Below, piece after piece: positions 1 to 9,652 of a DNA stretch of 64,000 nucleotides (positions are counted from its first letter, which is position 1; every line of letters begins with the position of its first letter). This DNA is from Humisphaera borealis. GTDB taxonomy: Bacteria; Planctomycetota; Phycisphaerae; Tepidisphaerales; Tepidisphaeraceae. Made by a program: the position numbers and the translations under genes. The DNA is taken from positions 5,022,001 to 5,086,000 of the forward strand of contig NZ_CP063458.1 of the NCBI RefSeq assembly GCF_015169395.1, given 5' to 3'. The notes below the pieces were generated by a model. That model did not search any database. It was given only the letters and a program-made list of their open reading frames with translations, and was not told the origin of the DNA.

Positions 1-113
1 TGCCACTGGTGAACCCACTTCTTGAGCATCAAACGGCTTTTTCAATCGGCACGGCACAACGCTCGACCAGCACCCGTGTCATCGTGCCGACCTCGACCGC
101 CGGGGGGCCGCCA

Positions 114-3100
114 TTACGCCCCATGACGCCCGCGACGAGAACCACGCCGGCGGCCCAGCAGGCCGGTGGCGGCGAGAGTGAGCAATCCCAACGTCGCCGG
201 TTCTGGAACGAACGTGATATTCACATACAACGCGCCCGCGCTGTTGGCCGTAAACGTTGCCGAAGCGGGGCTGACGTTGAAGTTGGAGAACACGAACTGC
301 GAAGGCGTCGTGATCGAAAGGTTCTGGTTTCCAGCGCCCTGCCCGACCTGATAGCTGTACGTCGCAAACGGGGAGAAGGTGCCGCCGGTCCCGTCGAGCG
401 CCAGCACCGTGCCGGAACTGATCGAAGTCGTTCCGCCGGTGATGTTCAGGAAATTGTTAGAAGTCGGATTCGGCAGCGTGCCCGTGGTGCTTCCGCCGGT
501 GTCGGCGGCGGCGGGCAGGCCCGCGTTCTGTATGTGGAACCCGAGGCGGGCGCCGGTGTTGACGGTCAGGCCGGCCAGCACCGTCAGCGTGCCGTTGGCG
601 CTGGCGTCGCCGGGACGAAGCGTTCCGGGCGTCCCGGTCGTGGTCGTGATGGTCAGTGGGCCGGCGATGGAGCCGACGCCGCCGAGGATGCCACCTCCGT
701 TGGCCCCGTTGACGGTGACCGCGCCGGTACCGGTAGCCGAGTTGCCGCCCGAGACGTTGCTCGCCAGCAGCGTACCGCCGCTGACGGTGGTGCCGTTGGT
801 GTAGGTATTGCTGTTGGTGAGCGTCCACACGCCGTTGCCACCGCCGCTGCGGACGACGGACAGGATGTTGGTGGTGCTGCCGTCGGCAATCAGGCCGGAG
901 ACGACGCCGGTGCCGTCGCCGCGCAGTTCGAGGGCGCGGGCCGTCGTGTTCGGGGCGAAGTTGCCGGACATCGTCAGCGTCGAGCCGGCCGACACGTTCA
1001 GCGCTGTGCTGCCGCCACCGGACATCAGTGTGAAATTGCCGGCGACCGTGTTGTTGCCGGTGCGGCTGTCGATGGTGCCCAGGCCGTTGGGGTTCAGCGC
1101 GTTCTGCCCGTTGTAACTCGAACTGAAACTGATTGTGCTCGGCAGCGAGATGCTGCCCCCGACGCCAGGGTCGAGCCGCAGGCTCGGCGCGCCGGCCGTT
1201 CCGGCGGTAAGGGTGATCGTCTTGGTGCCCGTCCCCAGCCCTCCACTGTTCCTAATGGTAAGGGTGCCCGCACTGATCGTGACGTTACCGGAGAAGGTGT
1301 TGCCGGCGTTAGAGAGAATCAGATTGCTGGAAGCGCTGCCAGCGGCAGTGGGCGTACCGGTGACTCCCTTGGTCAGCGCGCCGGTGCCGTCGATCACGCC
1401 TGACAATTCGAGCGTCTGGTCAACCCCGGTGATCGGCATTTCGATGACGGCCGCTCCCGTCAGCGTCACGGCTCGATTGGTGACGGCGTTGGCCGCGCCG
1501 GTGTAGCGCAACGTGCTGGCGTTGATGCCGAGCGTCGTGCCCGTGCCGATGCTGCTCGCGTTGCCATTGAGGTCCAGCGTGTTCACGGCCAGCACGCCGC
1601 CGGTGATGGTCGTGCCGCCGCTGTAGGTGTTGGCCCCGCTGAGCGCCATGACGCTGCCGGCCACGCCGGACTTGGACAGCGAGAATGCACCCGAGATCAC
1701 GCCGCCCACGGTAAACGTCGTCGCCCCGGTGTTGTTGACGTTGACGTTGGCGGTCATCGTCACATTGCCGGTGCCGGCGGTGGTGGAATTGCCGGCCTTG
1801 GTGAAGTCGCCGTTCCAGATCATCGAGTTGTTGTTGGTGAACGTGACCAAATTGCCCGACGAGTTGCCCAGGGTGGCACCGCTGTTGATCGTCAGCGTGC
1901 CGGTGCCGATCGCGGTGGCGCTGTTGGCGTTCAAGGATCCGGCGACGATGGTGGTTCCGCCGGCGTAAGAGTTGGCGCCGTTCAGTATAACCGTGCCGGC
2001 ACCCGTCTTGGTCACCGAACCGGCACCGCTGACGGCGCTCGTCACCGTCTGCGTGCCCGTCGTCACTTCGAAGTTCACCGCGCCGGCGTTGATCGCGATC
2101 GCGCCGGTATAGCCGGCAAAGCTGGAATCCAGGAATCGGAGCGTCCCGGGGCCGTTCTTGGTCAGGCCGGCCGTTCCGTTCATCGCTCCGCCGATGGTCA
2201 GGACGGTCGGGGCGTCGGCGATGGTCCAGGTCTGGTTCGCCCCGAGCGTCACCGGCGCGATGATGCCGATGCTCGCCGGCGCGCCGGTCTGCACGTTGAT
2301 TCCCGCCGTCGCCGCCGCGGGCGTGATGGTCAACGTGTTGCTGGCCGAGTTTCCGGCATTGATGGCGATCGCGGTCACGGCGCCGCTCTGCGTCTGGTTG
2401 TTAAAAACCAGGTCGTTGATGGTGTAGTTCCCGTCGAGCACGGAAGTCACCGTCGGGCCAACAATCGTCGCGCCGCCGGTGGTGAAGTTCACCGTGTTGG
2501 TGCTGTTCGGCGGGCCGACCGCGGGCGTCGTGCCGGCAAGGTCGGTGGTAAACGCGTTGGAGTTCCCGCTCGTCAGAGATGCCCAGCTGTTGCTGCTGGT
2601 GGCGTTATAAAAGATCGGCCCGGTGGTCGGCTCGATGGTGAAAACGTTGATCTGCACCGCGGTGTCGCTCGGCAGAAGCGTGTAACTGAAACCGCTTGGA
2701 AACGCACCGACCGCATAGGTGGCGGTCGACAGTCCGCTGGCGGCGCTGAGCAGGGTGTAATTGCCGGCGGCAAACCCGGTCAGGCCGGTGATTTCAAAGC
2801 GGACGGTGTTCGACGTCGTCGCCGCTGCCGCGGTGCCGAACGAATCGTTCGTGCCCGGTGCGGCAAGATCCATCCCGAGCGACGCGACGCCTGTTCCTGC
2901 ACCCAGCGACAGGCCCGGGATCGTCAGCGGCGTGGTGGTTCCATTGTTCAACGACAGCGTCGCACCGGCCGCGAGGGTCAGCGCCGAACCGCTCGGGTAG
3001 CTGGAAGCGATGGTCAGCGTGCCGGCGCCGACGTTGGTGGTGCCGGTGTACGTGTTCGTGCCGCCGAGCGTGAGGGCGCCGGTGCCGGATTTGGTCAGTC

Positions 3101-5189
3101 CGAGCGTGCCGCCGGTGCCGGTGTTGTTGGCAATTGTGCCGTTAAACGTGCCGGTGCCGCCGATGGTCAGCGTTGAGGTTGAAGCAGCCAGGTTGTTGGC
3201 GATCGTGCCGCCGGCGCCGTTGAAGTTGCCCACCGTGCGGCTCTGCCCGTTCATATCAACCAGGCCGCCGTTGATTGTCAGCGGCGCGGTCGCCGCGCCG
3301 AAGGTGCCCGATCCGGAAACCCGCAACGTACCCGCCGTGACCGTGTTGCCGCCCGTCAGCGTGTTCACGCCGCTGTAGACCAGTGTGCCGGTTCCGGCTT
3401 TTGTGATCGGCCCCGCGCCGCTGATGACTGAACTGACCGTCGCGGTCTGGGCTCCGGAAATATTGAACGTGTGGTTCGCGGCCGCGCCGTTGCTGACGAG
3501 CGTGATTCCGCTGATGCCAAGGTCGGTTCCGGTGTTATTGCCGATGGTGCCGTCATTCCAGTTGATCTGCGACGTGATGGTGATAGTGCCGGCAGTTGGC
3601 GTGGCGGTCGCTCCACGCTGAATCGTGGTCGCGTTCAGCGTCGCTCCGGCGTTCAGGTTCACTGTGCCCGAAAGCGTGTTGGTGCCGGTGAACGTGTCGG
3701 TGTAGTTCGTGGTTGCCAACGTCAGCGTGCCGATCGACGCCGTGCCCCCAGTCAGGGAGAAGACGGCGGTCAACTGGGAATTGAGCGTACTTGCTGGCGT
3801 CGGAGTCGCGCGCTGTGTGATCACGCCGACACTGAACGTATTGGCGGTGATCGAGCCGGCGCCCATGAGGAAGTTGGAGTTGAAGACGATCGTCCGGTTA
3901 CCCGCGGCCGGGACGTTTTGGGCGATCACCACATTATTGAATGCCGCCGTCAGCGTGCCCAGTGTCGTGTCGAACGTGTCGTTGGGCGTCGTGGTGAGGG
4001 TATTGCTGTCGTGGCCCTGCCCGAGGTTGAGGTTGGTCGTGGAGGCACCGCCGGCCGCGCCGGTGATGGTGAGCGTCGGATTGGTCAGGCCGGTGGCGAA
4101 CTTCAGGTTGCCGCCTGCGCGGCCGTTACCGAAGCGAATGGTGTCGACCTTCAGCGTATTGGTCGTGCCGAGGTTGACGGTGGTGTTGACCACGCCGCCG
4201 CCCGTGGTGCCGTTGCCAATGTTGATCGTCGAAGCCGTGATGTTGTTGGTGCCGCCGGCCAGGGTGATGGTCACGGCATTGTTCGCGGGGTTGGCCGACG
4301 CACCGTTGTTGGCGGTGAATGTGCCGGCCGCGTTGTTGTAGGTGAACGTTCCCAGGGTCGCCATCGAGACGGCGAGGTTGACCGTCGCGACCGAGGGGGC
4401 AAGCGTCAACGCCGCCGGCGAGACCGACAGCGACGAACCGGCCGTGCCGGTGAAGTTCACCGTGGTCGCGCCGGTATTGTTGAATGTCAGGTTCGAGATC
4501 GTCTGACTGGTGCCCAGGAGGTCAACGGTGACCGTGCCGTTGGCGGCGGTGGCGGGGATCGCCAGGGTCGTGGTACCGGGCAGTGCGCCGCTGACGAGGG
4601 TTCGCAGCGTGCCCCCCGTTACCGTGGTGGTGCCGCTGTAGGTGTTGGCGCTGCCGAGCGAGACGACGCCGCCCGCTAGCGACACCGTTCCCGTGCCACT
4701 GACGACGCCATTGATGTTGATCGGGGCGGCGTTGGTCGCGCCCACGGTCAGGCCGAAGGCATTGAGGTTGACGTCACCCGTCGTCAGCGAGCCACCGGCG
4801 CTGGTCAGGGCCCAGGTCTGGGCCGCGCCGAGGGTGATCTGCGGATTGATGGTCACCGCCCCGGCGGCGTTCGACGCGATACCACTCCCGAAGATCCCCA
4901 GCGTATTGGTGCCGGTCCCGGAATTGAAGACGTAAGGCGTCGTGTTTGAGAACGAAAGACCCAGCGCCGACTGGCTCGCGTCGAGCGTGATCGTACCGGC
5001 CCCGGCGTTGGAGAAACTGGCCAGCGCGGTCGAGGTCGGCAAGCCGGCCGACCAGTTCGCCGCGTCATTCCAACTGAAATTGCTGTTGCCGTTGTTCCAG
5101 GTCGTCTGCCCTTGCGAGGCCAGTGGTGTCAAAAGCGCAGGCAGAATCCCGCCCACCGCTCGCCAGATCTTGGATGTCTTCGTTCCCAT
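114..5189 (-). CDS. Giant secreted PEP-CTERM protein with autotransporter-associated beta-strand repeats
   Basis: The protein is 1691 residues long. It opens with a signal-peptide-like segment (about residues 1-28, basic start then a hydrophobic stretch ending near SQG). The body is Gly/Thr/Asn/Ala-rich and repeats the pattern GxxTLxGxNTYSGxTTxxxGTL at least seven times (for example NTYSGGTTITGGVL and NSYAGGTTIVAGSL), which is the autotransporter-associated beta-strand repeat that builds a parallel beta-helix. The C-terminus carries VPEPATLGLLTLAATGLLG followed by an Arg-rich tail, a PEP-CTERM sorting signal recognised by exosortase. No autotransporter beta-barrel is visible. By family knowledge it is exported and anchored or processed at the envelope, as a surface or matrix protein; its ligand is unknown. 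The gene is monocistronic, on the minus strand, with ATG at 5187-5189. No strong Shine-Dalgarno is seen. Confidence 0.9.
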   Translation of the reverse strand: MGTKTSKIWRAVGGILPALLTPLASQGQTTWNNGNSNFSWNDAANWSAGLPTSTALASFSNAGAGTITLDASQSALGLSFSNTTPYVFNSGTGTNTLGIFGSGIASNAAGAVTINPQITLGAAQTWALTSAGGSLTTGDVNLNAFGLTVGATNAAPININGVVSGTGTVSLAGGVVSLGSANTYSGTTTVTGGTLRTLVSGALPGTTTLAIPATAANGTVTVDLLGTSQTISNLTFNNTGATTVNFTGTAGSSLSVSPAALTLAPSVATVNLAVSMATLGTFTYNNAAGTFTANNGASANPANNAVTITLAGGTNNITASTINIGNGTTGGGVVNTTVNLGTTNTLKVDTIRFGNGRAGGNLKFATGLTNPTLTITGAAGGASTTNLNLGQGHDSNTLTTTPNDTFDTTLGTLTAAFNNVVIAQNVPAAGNRTIVFNSNFLMGAGSITANTFSVGVITQRATPTPASTLNSQLTAVFSLTGGTASIGTLTLATTNYTDTFTGTNTLSGTVNLNAGATLNATTIQRGATATPTAGTITITSQINWNDGTIGNNTGTDLGISGITLVSNGAAANHTFNISGAQTATVSSVISGAGPITKAGTGTLVYSGVNTLTGGNTVTAGTLRVSGSGTFGAATAPLTINGGLVDMNGQSRTVGNFNGAGGTIANNLAASTSTLTIGGTGTFNGTIANNTGTGGTLGLTKSGTGALTLGGTNTYTGTTNVGAGTLTIASSYPSGSALTLAAGATLSLNNGTTTPLTIPGLSLGAGTGVASLGMDLAAPGTNDSFGTAAAATTSNTVRFEITGLTGFAAGNYTLLSAASGLSTATYAVGAFPSGFSYTLLPSDTAVQINVFTIEPTTGPIFYNATSSNSWASLTSGNSNAFTTDLAGTTPAVGPPNSTNTVNFTTGGATIVGPTVTSVLDGNYTINDLVFNNQTQSGAVTAIAINAGNSASNTLTITPAAATAGINVQTGAPASIGIIAPVTLGANQTWTIADAPTVLTIGGAMNGTAGLTKNGPGTLRFLDSSFAGYTGAIAINAGAVNFEVTTGTQTVTSAVSGAGSVTKTGAGTVILNGANSYAGGTTIVAGSLNANSATAIGTGTLTINSGATLGNSSGNLVTFTNNNSMIWNGDFTKAGNSTTAGTGNVTMTANVNVNNTGATTFTVGGVISGAFSLSKSGVAGSVMALSGANTYSGGTTITGGVLAVNTLDLNGNASSIGTGTTLGINASTLRYTGAANAVTNRAVTLTGAAVIEMPITGVDQTLELSGVIDGTGALTKGVTGTPTAAGSASSNLILSNAGNTFSGNVTISAGTLTIRNSGGLGTGTKTITLTAGTAGAPSLRLDPGVGGSISLPSTISFSSSYNGQNALNPNGLGTIDSRTGNNTVAGNFTLMSGGGSTALNVSAGSTLTMSGNFAPNTTARALELRGDGTGVVSGLIADGSTTNILSVVRSGGGNGVWTLTNSNTYTNGTTVSGGTLLASNVSGGNSATGTGAVTVNGANGGGILGGVGSIAGPLTITTTTGTPGTLRPGDASANGTLTVLAGLTVNTGARLGFHIQNAGLPAAADTGGSTTGTLPNPTSNNFLNITGGTTSISSGTVLALDGTGGTFSPFATYSYQVGQGAGNQNLSITTPSQFVFSNFNVSPASATFTANSAGALYVNITFVPEPATLGLLTLAATGLLGRRRGSRRGRHGA

Positions 5190-5390
5190 TGTGCTTGAAA
5201 GTATCGCCGTGCCCGGGAATCGTTAAGCTCAAAATTAGGGTTATCCCGTATTCCTCGGTTCCCGGCAGTGCCATGCCCCATCGCCGTTAAGCTGGGAAGT
5301 TTGGACAAGATGCGAATTTTCCAGAGTGTCTGAGGCTGAAGGTGTCCGACGGCTCCTTTGTGCTTTCGAGATTCCAGCGCAGAGAGCTGC

Positions 5391-5630
5391 CGAACGAACC
5401 TAAGGCGACACTGCCGAACGAACCCGAGGCGACACTACCGAACAAACCCAAGACGACGTTGCCGCACGAACCCGAGGCGGCATTGGCGAACGAACCCGAG
5501 CTATGCTGTCGAACGAACCCGAGATCATTCCCTCTACGGATGCCACAGTCACCGTCGCCGAACGAACCCAAGGCGGAATCCAGACGGCCGAACGAACCCA
5601 AGGCGATGGTCCACTTGGCCGAACGAACCC
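5391..5630. repeat. Tandem/interspersed CGAACGAACCC repeat array, nine copies
   Basis: CGAACGAACCC or a one-to-two-base variant starts at 5391, 5415, 5439, 5463, 5487, 5510, 5559, 5589 and 5620. The first five are spaced exactly 24 bp and the sixth 23 bp; the last three are 30-49 bp apart with unrelated sequence between. Each copy is usually followed by (G/A)AGGCG. Because 24 is a multiple of three, all frames give periodic nonsense peptides (NEPxA on plus, GSFGSxAL on minus). I see no start signal or neighbour that argues for translation. Confidence 0.85.
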
Positions 5631-5736
5631 GAGCGACCAAAGCGAGCCGGGCGTGCCAACCTTTCACACCTCCCTTCGAGCCCCGATCAAACAAGACCGC
5701 TCGGCGCGATCCCGTCGCGGCGCATGACGTTCCGAG

Positions 5737-5819
5737 GGAGCCGCGAACGGCGTAAGCGGGATCGTCGCGGAAACGGTGCAATACCGCGTCCCCGGCCCGC
5801 TTACTTCGTGCGCGGCTCC
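5737..5819. repeat. Inverted-repeat element, GAGCCGCG family, copy 1
   Basis: Two 24-nt arms lie in inverted orientation at 5737-5760 and 5796-5819. They agree in 21 of 24 positions, with the core GAGCCGCGNACG and GTAAGCGGG. The 35-bp spacer is unique. A second copy with the same arms and a different spacer lies at 10455-10530. Confidence 0.85.
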
Positions 5820-6141
5820 TTCGAAAAGTCACAGGCGTTGTCGGATCGTCCGAGTTGCTCCAATGCCACGACCACGGCGAGCCACACGACCCGCCGACGA
5901 AAACCACTTCATCCCGCCAGGCGCGCGACCCTCGTGCGACACCCCGGCCGACGACGGATCACACCCGCGACGACCAGGCATCAGGCAGCGCCAGCCAACC
6001 CCGGCCGAACGCTAAAACCGTCCGACCCGGGCAGGATTTTCTGTATGGTATATGTTAAGTATTGGCCTCGGAATTGCAAGCAGAAACCGGCGATTGCAAA
6101 CGTCAGGCCTAGGCTCTATCTCAAGACGGAGCTTCGTGTGC

Positions 6142-6282
6142 CATGCCCACGCTGCCGTCCGGCATTCGAGATCCAAGGCCGTCTACCGCGTGGGCATGCG
6201 AGGTGCCGAAATCACGTCGCTTGCTCATGCCCACGCGGGATGTATTCGCCACATTCGACAGCGACTGACGGGCGTGGGCATG
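6142..6282. repeat. Alternating CATGCCCACGC motifs, four copies in two inverted pairs
   Basis: CATGCCCACGC occurs forward at 6142-6152 and 6226-6236, and as its reverse complement at 6188-6198 and 6272-6282. Centre-to-centre distances are about 46, 38 and 46 bp, so the motifs form two inverted pairs with unique spacers. A degenerate fifth copy follows near 6292. This matches the pair-of-arms organisation of the other intergenic repeats in the window. Confidence 0.75.
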
Positions 6283-6357
6283 GCACACAGACATGGGCGT
6301 GCCGCAGGGCGTCGTCGGCACGATCACGGCGGTCACCGCCGTGCGTTGAGCATCGAT

Positions 6358-6647
6358 GTGTCGAGCGTGGCCCCGGGCGGGTGGTGCTGACGACCGTCAG
6401 CCATCTCAACAACTTCGTCTTTAACCTCACGCCGCAGAACGCCGCCGGCCAGACCGACACCCGCGGCGTCACCGGGTATCACAAGTTTTACGACCAGGCG
6501 GAGGGCTGGCGGAGCGCGAGCGACCTGGCCGTCGGCTACATGCTCCGCGGCCGGACGTTGGAGATTCCGGCGATCCATCGGCCTGCCCCCAACAACTGCC
6601 GGCAGGGGAGGCGGTACTGTCCTCTGAACGTCACGTCTGGAACCTAA
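6358..6647 (+). pseudogene. Coding-like fragment, possible gene remnant
   Basis: One plus frame reads about 90 residues of normal-looking protein ending in TAA at 6645-6647, including NNFVFNLTPQNAAGQTDTRG and GYHKFYDQAEGWRSASDLAV. Its composition differs from the Arg/Pro-rich shadow frames around it. There is no plausible start codon with a ribosome site, and upstream in the same frame the sequence dissolves into repeats. I do not recognise a family. It could be the 3' remnant of a decayed gene or a chance open frame. Confidence 0.2.
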
Positions 6648-6663
6648 AGACTGGAGTCGGCCC

Positions 6664-8217
6664 ATGCCCTTCATGCGGGTCATCCTGCTGTGTGCGGTTG
6701 TCGCGATCGCCGGCCGAACGTTTGCGGCGGGCGAGCCGGATGCGGCCGCGGTGCTGGCGGGTCTTATCGATCAGGCCATCGAAGCCCGATTGAGCCGCGA
6801 AGGCGTGCAGCCGGCGGCGATTGCCGACGATGCGGAGTTCCTTCGCCGCGTCTACCTCGATCTACACGGCGTGATCCCCACCTCGGAGCAGGCCGAGAGA
6901 TTTCTGACCGACTCCACGCCGGCCAAACGGGCTCGGCTGGTGGACGACCTGCTCGCCAGCCCTCGCTACGGCGAATACTTGGCCGACGTCTGGCAAGGCT
7001 ATCTGATCTCGCCGCTGGCCGACGATCGACGCGTGAGGGCCGACCGATTCAGGCAGTGGCTCGCCGGGCGTTTCAATACCGCAACCTGGGATCGGATCAC
7101 CTCGGATCTGCTCACCGGCACCGGGAAGATGGAAGACAACCCGGCCGTTACTTACCTGATCGAGGGGCGGCTGCCCCGCGGCGTGCCCGATCTGACCGAT
7201 CTCACCTCGCGCTACTTCATGGGGGTGCGGCTTAACTGTGCCCAGTGTCACGACCATCCGTTCGTCGGCTGGAAGCAGCAGGACTTCTGGGGCATGGCGG
7301 CGTTCTTCACGCAGGTGCAGACGCCCCGGCGCGCCAAGCAGGTCTACGAGCTGGGCGTGATCGATGACCCGAAGGTCACACTTACGTCGCTGCGCGATGC
7401 GGGCATGCTGGACGGCTTTATTCCAAGATCGCCCACGTTTCTCGGCGGGCAGGAAATGCCGGCGGGCAAGGGCTCAAATCGTGCGGCACTGTCGGCATGG
7501 CTGACCGCTGCGGACAACCCTTACTTCTCCCGGGCGATGGCCAACCGTACGTGGTGGCGGCTGTTCGGGCGGGGCATCGTCCAGCCGGTGGACGACATGC
7601 ACCAAGGCAATCCACCGTCGCATCCGGAACTGCTCGACCTGCTCGCCAGGCGTTTTGCCGAATCCGGCTTTGACCTGAAGTTTCTGACCCGCAGCATCGT
7701 GCTGAGCCGCGCCTATCAGCGGACGAGCCGAGCCGGCGACGCCGCCGCCGGCGAGCAGCAGGTGGCGCTGTTCGGCCGCATGTCGATCAAGGTTCTGTCG
7801 GCGGGGCAGTTGTACGACTCGCTGGAGGTGGTTTCCGGCCCGGCGGCGAAGGTGACGGGCATTGACGCCCGGCAGGGAGCCCGGCCAGAGTTCACCGAGT
7901 TTTTCGGCGACGAAGGCGATCCCGACCCCACCGCCTACCGCCGGGGGATCCCGCACCTCCTGCGGCAGATGAACTCGGGTCAGTTTGCCGGTCGCGGCGT
8001 CGAGGCACTGGTGAGCCGGCTGTCGGCGTCGCCGGGCCGGTCCGGGCGGGAGGTCGCATCGGACCTGTTCCTGACGATCCTGTCCCGGCGTCCGACTGCG
8101 GAAGAGGAAGCGCGGGTCAAAGCCTATCTGTCGCGATCGGGCGACGTGCCCCAGGCCGGCTACCGCGAACTGGCCTGGGTGCTGATCATGACCAGCGAGT
8201 TTTCGCTTAATCACTGA
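6664..8217 (+). CDS. DUF1549/DUF1553 planctomycete secreted protein
   Basis: This 517-residue protein has a signal peptide (about residues 1-21, ending GRTFA). Its N-terminal half is DUF1549 (FLRRVYLDLHGVIPT near residue 60) and its C-terminal half is DUF1553 (NRTWWRLFGRGIVQPVDDMH). A CAQCH motif at residues 192-196 in the phrase NCAQCHDHPF is typical of the family and resembles a c-type haem site. The family is greatly expanded in planctomycetes and nearly always sits beside a DUF1501 gene, as here (next gene, plus strand, 87 bp on). Its biochemical role is unsettled; carbohydrate processing at the envelope has been proposed. The copy lacks the extra cytochrome and concanavalin domains seen in longer paralogues. 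The ATG at 6664 has GGAG 8 bp upstream. Confidence 0.9.
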   Translation: MPFMRVILLCAVVAIAGRTFAAGEPDAAAVLAGLIDQAIEARLSREGVQPAAIADDAEFLRRVYLDLHGVIPTSEQAERFLTDSTPAKRARLVDDLLASPRYGEYLADVWQGYLISPLADDRRVRADRFRQWLAGRFNTATWDRITSDLLTGTGKMEDNPAVTYLIEGRLPRGVPDLTDLTSRYFMGVRLNCAQCHDHPFVGWKQQDFWGMAAFFTQVQTPRRAKQVYELGVIDDPKVTLTSLRDAGMLDGFIPRSPTFLGGQEMPAGKGSNRAALSAWLTAADNPYFSRAMANRTWWRLFGRGIVQPVDDMHQGNPPSHPELLDLLARRFAESGFDLKFLTRSIVLSRAYQRTSRAGDAAAGEQQVALFGRMSIKVLSAGQLYDSLEVVSGPAAKVTGIDARQGARPEFTEFFGDEGDPDPTAYRRGIPHLLRQMNSGQFAGRGVEALVSRLSASPGRSGREVASDLFLTILSRRPTAEEEARVKAYLSRSGDVPQAGYRELAWVLIMTSEFSLNH

Positions 8218-8304
8218 AGTGTGCCGATTCCTCAGTTGTGCCAATCACTCAAACGTGCTGCGCGGAACCGATCGTTGTCCGTCAACTTCCACCGGAACCC
8301 TGTG

Positions 8305-9636
8305 ATGCAAACCCCAATCGGCAGGCGAGAGTTTCTGGCGTCGGCGGCGGTCGGCACCGGCCTGAGCGGCTGGCTCGGACGCCTCGCTGCCGCCGCGCCG
8401 GACGCACAACGACCCAAGTCATGCATTCTGCTCTGGATGGCGGGCGGGCCCAGTCACATCGACACGTTCGACCCCAAGCCCGAGGCCGCGGACAACGTCC
8501 GGGGCGAGTTCAAGGCGATCGAGACGTTGGTCTCCGGCATTCGCATCAGCGAGCACTTCCCGCGGTTCGCGAAACTGATGCAGCACGCGGCCATCCTGCG
8601 CGGCATGAGCACGCTCGAGTCGGACCACAAGCTGGCGACTTATCACCTGCATACCGGGTACCAGAACCGCGCCGGCGCGGTGGCGTTCCCGAGCCTGGGC
8701 GCGATCATCGCCCGGGAGTTGGGAAAGCGCGACGTGGCGTTGCCGAACTTCGTCACGATCGGCCGAGCGCCGCAGGAGGCGATCGGTGCGGGGTTCCTCG
8801 GCCCCGACCACCAGCCGTTGTCGGTCAACGACCCCATTCGGGGGCTCGACTTTGTCGAGCCGGCCGGCGACAAGGCGCAGTTCGAGCGGCAACTGGAGCT
8901 TCTACAGGGGTTCGATGAGGCGTTCCATTCCCATTACAAGAGCGCAGCGGGCGAGACGCACCGCACCGCGATATCCCGCGCGGTTCGGTTGATGAAATCG
9001 CAGCAGAAACAGGCGTTTGACGTGTCGCGCGAGCCGGACGCGATTCGGGAATCCTACGGCCCGCCGCCCGCGGCTACTGTCCGAACGGCGGGCGGCAAGA
9101 TGGCCGGTGGGGCGGAGCGGCCAGGGAGTTTCGGCCAGGCATGCCTGATGGCCCGTCGGTTGGTGGAAGCGGGCGTGCCTTTTGTCGAAGTCGTGATGGG
9201 CGATGGCGTCGGCTGGGACACCCACCGCGACAACTTTCCGCGCGTACGCGCGCTCTCGCAGGAATGCGACGCCGGCATGGCTGCCCTGGTCACAGACCTT
9301 CACAGCCGTGGACTGCTCGACACGACGCTGGTCGTCTGGATGGGGGAATTCGGCCGCACGCCGCAGTGTACCGGCGGCGGTCGCAATCACTGGTCGCGGG
9401 CCTGGAGCAGTGTGCTCGTGGGCGGCGGCATCAAGGGAGGCCAGGTCATCGGCCGCACCGATCGGGACGGTGCGGCCGTGGCGGACCGCCCGATCAGTGT
9501 TCCCGATTTCCTTGCCACGGTCTGCACGGTTCTTGGGGTCGATTACAAGCGGAAGAACCATCCGCCGGGCGTCGACCGGCCGATTCCGATCGTGGACACG
9601 AGCAAGGACATCCACCTGTTGAAGGAACTTCTGTAA
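8305..9636 (+). CDS. DUF1501 family Tat-exported protein
   Basis: The protein is 443 residues from the chosen ATG at 8305, which places the twin-arginine signal (GRREFLASAAVG, Arg7-Arg8) right at the N-terminus; a longer reading from 8221 would bury it. DUF1501 proteins belong to the alkaline-phosphatase/sulfatase-like superfamily. Family signatures visible are LLWMAGGPSHIDTFDPKP near residue 40, GWDTHRDNF near residue 305 and VVWMGEFGRTP near residue 345, which contain the Asp/His residues of a likely metal site. It is co-directional with the DUF1549 gene and is the usual partner of that family. The substrate is unknown. No clear Shine-Dalgarno precedes this ATG. Confidence 0.9.
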   Translation: MQTPIGRREFLASAAVGTGLSGWLGRLAAAAPDAQRPKSCILLWMAGGPSHIDTFDPKPEAADNVRGEFKAIETLVSGIRISEHFPRFAKLMQHAAILRGMSTLESDHKLATYHLHTGYQNRAGAVAFPSLGAIIARELGKRDVALPNFVTIGRAPQEAIGAGFLGPDHQPLSVNDPIRGLDFVEPAGDKAQFERQLELLQGFDEAFHSHYKSAAGETHRTAISRAVRLMKSQQKQAFDVSREPDAIRESYGPPPAATVRTAGGKMAGGAERPGSFGQACLMARRLVEAGVPFVEVVMGDGVGWDTHRDNFPRVRALSQECDAGMAALVTDLHSRGLLDTTLVVWMGEFGRTPQCTGGGRNHWSRAWSSVLVGGGIKGGQVIGRTDRDGAAVADRPISVPDFLATVCTVLGVDYKRKNHPPGVDRPIPIVDTSKDIHLLKELL

Positions 9637-9652
9637 CGCCAATACGGCGCGC

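Larger units (their letters stand above)
5190..6663. other. Repeat-rich intergenic region without a convincing gene
   Basis: This 1.47-kb gap separates the PEP-CTERM gene from the DUF1549 gene. It holds three kinds of repeat, annotated separately (a 24-bp-period tandem array, an inverted-repeat pair, and alternating CATGCCCACGC motifs), and a short coding-like fragment at its right end. Open frames here have biased, repeat-driven composition and do not look like real proteins. Confidence 0.75.

Noticed and set aside
3471-4679. A 402-residue plus-strand frame
   Set aside because: It is antisense to the PEP-CTERM gene and Arg/Gly-rich, a typical high-GC shadow.
5391-5630. A CRISPR-like array
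   Set aside because: The repeat is only 11 bp within a 24-bp period, spacing becomes irregular, and no cas genes or spacers of similar size are present.
5287-5907. A 206-residue minus-strand frame with GSFGS repeats
   Set aside because: The repeat follows from the 24-bp DNA period, present in all frames, and there is no other protein-like feature.
5358-6647. A 429-residue plus-strand open frame
   Set aside because: It runs through the CGAACGAACCC array and other repeats, is Arg/Pro/Thr-rich, and has no start signal; only its last part looks coding-like.
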